Shown here: piece after piece, positions 62,253 to 64,000 of the stretch | Numbering within the stretch: the stretch's first letter is position 1 | Layout of the letters: the number at the start of each line of letters is the position of its first letter | Translations under genes and position numbers: made by a program | Assembly: GCF_002161235.1 (NCBI RefSeq) | Contig: NZ_NFHE01000006.1 | Location: forward strand, 1-64,000 | Length of the DNA: 64,000 bases | Direction: 5' to 3' | DNA from: Pseudoflavonifractor sp. An85 | GTDB taxonomy: Bacteria > Bacillota > Clostridia > Oscillospirales > Oscillospiraceae | The notes under the pieces: generated by a model | What the model was told of the DNA's origin: nothing | Seen by the model: only the letters and a program-made list of their open reading frames with translations | Databases searched by the model: none

Positions 62253-64000
62253 ATGGATCAGTACATAGGTACCATGCTCGACAATCGCTATGAGATTTTA
62301 GAGCGTATTGGCGTTGGCGGAATGGCCGTGGTGTACAAGGCCAGGTGTCATCGACTCAACCGTCTGGTCGCCATAAAAATTCTCAAGCCAGAATTGGCCA
62401 ACGATGCAGATTTCCGGCGCCGCTTCCAGGCCGAATCTCAGGCGGTTGCCATGTTGTCCCACGTCAACATTGTGGGCGTATACGATGTCTGTCAAAGTGA
62501 CGGGCTCAATTACATCGTAATGGAATTGATTGACGGTATGACCCTGAAGCAGTACATGCAAAAAAGAGGCATGCCGCTGAAGTGGCAGGAAGCTTTGCAC
62601 TTCATCGCACAGGTGCTGCGCGCTTTGGATCACGCCCATAGCCGTGGTATCATTCACCGGGATATCAAGCCCCATAACATTCTGGTCCTTCGGGATGGAA
62701 GTATTAAGGTGGCAGATTTCGGCATTGCCCGTCTGACCAGCTCCCAGGCCACATTGACCCAGGAGGCCCTGGGCTCGGTGCACTATATCTCCCCAGAACA
62801 GGCGAAAGGCAGCCACATTGATGGACGTTCGGACCTGTATTCTGTGGGTGTCATGCTCTATGAGATGCTTACTGGACGCCTGCCTTTTGAGGGCGAAACT
62901 CCGGTGCTGGTGGCGATCCAGCATATCAACTCCATTCCCATTCAGCCCCGGGAATTGAATCCCGATATTCCCGTTGGTCTGGAAGCTATTATCATGAAGG
63001 CCATGGCTCCCAATCCCAACCACCGGTATGGTTCTGCCCAGGAGATGTTGGATGCTGTCCAGGCGTTTCAGGAGAACCCGGATTCGGTTCCGTCCGACAC
63101 CATCCGCATCAATGATGTCGAGGAACCCACTCTGGTCATTCCCACCGGTGGTGTGCGGGACATGATGGAAGACGACTACGAGGAAGATGACTATCTGGAT
63201 GACGAGGAAGAGGAGGAAATAACCTCCAAAGTGCGCAAGTCTCACCGTCGGTTCAATCCACCTCCCATAGCCATTGCTGTGGGTGCAATCCTGCTGTTTG
63301 TCGTCGGTATTATCCTTTTTCTGGTTAACTTCATCCGAGGTGCCATTTTTGCCCCTGCGAAAGAGTACACCGTTCCCAATTTGCTGGGTATGACGGTGGA
63401 AGAATTAGAAAAAGATCCGTCCATTCTGGGCGATTTCCAGTTGGAAGTTGGGGAGACTGTGTTTAACGAGGACTACGAGAAGGACCAGATCTGTGAGCAG
63501 ACCCCGGAAGCCGACTCTAAAGTCAAGGACGGGAAAACCACCATCACGGTCACCATCAGCGGTGGCACAGAAGAGTTGAAAATGATTGACGTTACCGGCT
63601 GGGATTCCGAGCGGGCATTGGAACGTCTGAGAGATGATATGAAGCTAGAGGTGACCACCGAGTATCAGTATTCCCAGACCACGGAAAAGGGCTATGTCAT
63701 TTCTTACTCCCCGGAAAAGGATACCGAGCTGGAAGAGGGTGACGAAGTGACCATCGTCATCAGCAAGGGCAAGGAAGAGGAAAAGGTCGTCGTAGGCAAC
63801 TATGTTAACCTGAGCCTGGAACAGGTAAAGGCCCAGCTGGAACTACAGGGCCTGAATGCCAATGTGAAGGAGTATTATAGCGACACCTACGCCAAGGGCA
63901 AGGTGATGTGGCAGAGCATTGCCGTCAATACCCAGGTAGCTCCTGGTACCACCATTGACCTCCAGGTCAGCAAAGGCCCTGAGGCTACCCAGCCTCCCGT
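62253..64000 (+). CDS. prkC: PASTA-domain Ser/Thr protein kinase PrkC (partial, runs off window)
   Basis: At least 582 residues, open to the last base. The kinase domain (about 12-270) has GVGGMAVVYKA, Lys42 (VAIKILK), HRDIKPHNIL (Asp137) and DFGIAR (Asp155). An acidic juxtamembrane stretch (about 305-322, Asp/Glu-rich) precedes a single membrane helix (337-360). Three PASTA repeats follow outside the cell (from about 370, 437 and 505). It senses muropeptides or lipid II and controls wall metabolism and dormancy. GAGGAGG lies upstream of the ATG. The 3' end is outside the window. Confidence 0.95.
   Translation, partial: MDQYIGTMLDNRYEILERIGVGGMAVVYKARCHRLNRLVAIKILKPELANDADFRRRFQAESQAVAMLSHVNIVGVYDVCQSDGLNYIVMELIDGMTLKQYMQKRGMPLKWQEALHFIAQVLRALDHAHSRGIIHRDIKPHNILVLRDGSIKVADFGIARLTSSQATLTQEALGSVHYISPEQAKGSHIDGRSDLYSVGVMLYEMLTGRLPFEGETPVLVAIQHINSIPIQPRELNPDIPVGLEAIIMKAMAPNPNHRYGSAQEMLDAVQAFQENPDSVPSDTIRINDVEEPTLVIPTGGVRDMMEDDYEEDDYLDDEEEEEITSKVRKSHRRFNPPPIAIAVGAILLFVVGIILFLVNFIRGAIFAPAKEYTVPNLLGMTVEELEKDPSILGDFQLEVGETVFNEDYEKDQICEQTPEADSKVKDGKTTITVTISGGTEELKMIDVTGWDSERALERLRDDMKLEVTTEYQYSQTTEKGYVISYSPEKDTELEEGDEVTIVISKGKEEEKVVVGNYVNLSLEQVKAQLELQGLNANVKEYYSDTYAKGKVMWQSIAVNTQVAPGTTIDLQVSKGPEATQPP

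Overview
The window reads as a chromosomal segment of an anaerobic, Gram-positive Clostridia-type bacterium. The best guess is the Oscillospiraceae (Flavonifractor/Intestinimonas/Pseudoflavonifractor-like). Supporting signs are Firmicutes operon structures (yicC-remA-gmk-rpoZ-priA-def-fmt-rsmB-rlmN-prpC-prkC, ylxM-ffh-rpsP-khpA-rimM-trmD, cdaA-cdaR), strong Shine-Dalgarno sites, sigma-A-type promoters with 17-bp spacers, rubrerythrin, a molybdenum hydroxylase and flavin/Fe-S enoate-reductase-like proteins. The family-level placement is inference and no database was searched. I see no prophage, transposase, CRISPR array or replication origin. The window is mostly core genome with a few accessory islands.

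Layout. Positions 1-165 hold a series of GC-rich hairpins. Minus-strand genes follow to 8.8 kb: an unrecognised membrane protein, thioredoxin, a three-subunit xanthine-dehydrogenase-family enzyme with its own promoter, a MocA-like Mo-cofactor nucleotidyltransferase, an RsmF-like rRNA methyltransferase and a HAD phosphatase. A divergent promoter pair (8.88-8.96 kb) starts a class A penicillin-binding protein. Plus-strand blocks then cover ACT/homoserine dehydrogenase/aspartokinase (12-15 kb), smc-ftsY-rph-rdgB-yhbY-nadD/yqeK-rsfS (15-23 kb) and, after a minus-strand rubrerythrin gene, a small repeat-containing lipoprotein. From 24.3 to 29.5 kb a minus-strand pyrimidine operon (pyrC-pyrF-pyrK-pyrD) ends in a phosphatase-acetyltransferase fusion. 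At 29.6-33.6 kb an Old-Yellow-Enzyme-type reductase and a flavoprotein face a divergent LysR regulator across a palindrome-rich spacer.

Two tRNA genes (Thr-CGT, Arg-ACG) lie at 33.7-33.9 kb. A roughly 420-bp gene-poor spacer and an amidase-like protein follow. The minus-strand translation/secretion operon ylxM-ffh-rpsP-khpA-rimM-trmD-coaW-rsmA fills 35.1-40.9 kb. At 41-45.5 kb are an M16 peptidase pair, lgt and folD. Then come nth, glyA and an amidohydrolase. From 48.9 kb to the window end runs a plus-strand series beginning with c-di-AMP synthesis (cdaA-cdaR), followed by a DUF5685-like protein, a J-domain protein, a membrane protein and the long yicC-to-prkC core operon. The last gene, a PASTA-domain Ser/Thr kinase, is cut by the window edge.

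Functionally the window joins cell-wall synthesis and its sensing (PBP1A, PrkC/PrpC, CdaA/CdaR, Lgt), co-translational membrane targeting (Ffh, FtsY, YlxM), ribosome maturation (RsmA, RsmB, RsmF-like, RlmN, RimM, TrmD, YhbY, RsfS, KhpA), nucleotide and one-carbon metabolism (pyr genes, gmk, rdgB, folD, glyA, fmt) and anaerobic redox chemistry. No single unmistakably new system is present. The most unusual items are several domain fusions (TrmD plus a GNAT-like tail, phosphatase plus GNAT, NadD plus YqeK), a Cys4 zinc-ribbon-like insertion in the PBP, a DUF5685-like/J-domain pair with Cys-rich and paired Asp-rich motifs, a lipoprotein built of 11-residue repeats, and the LysR-controlled reductase pair.
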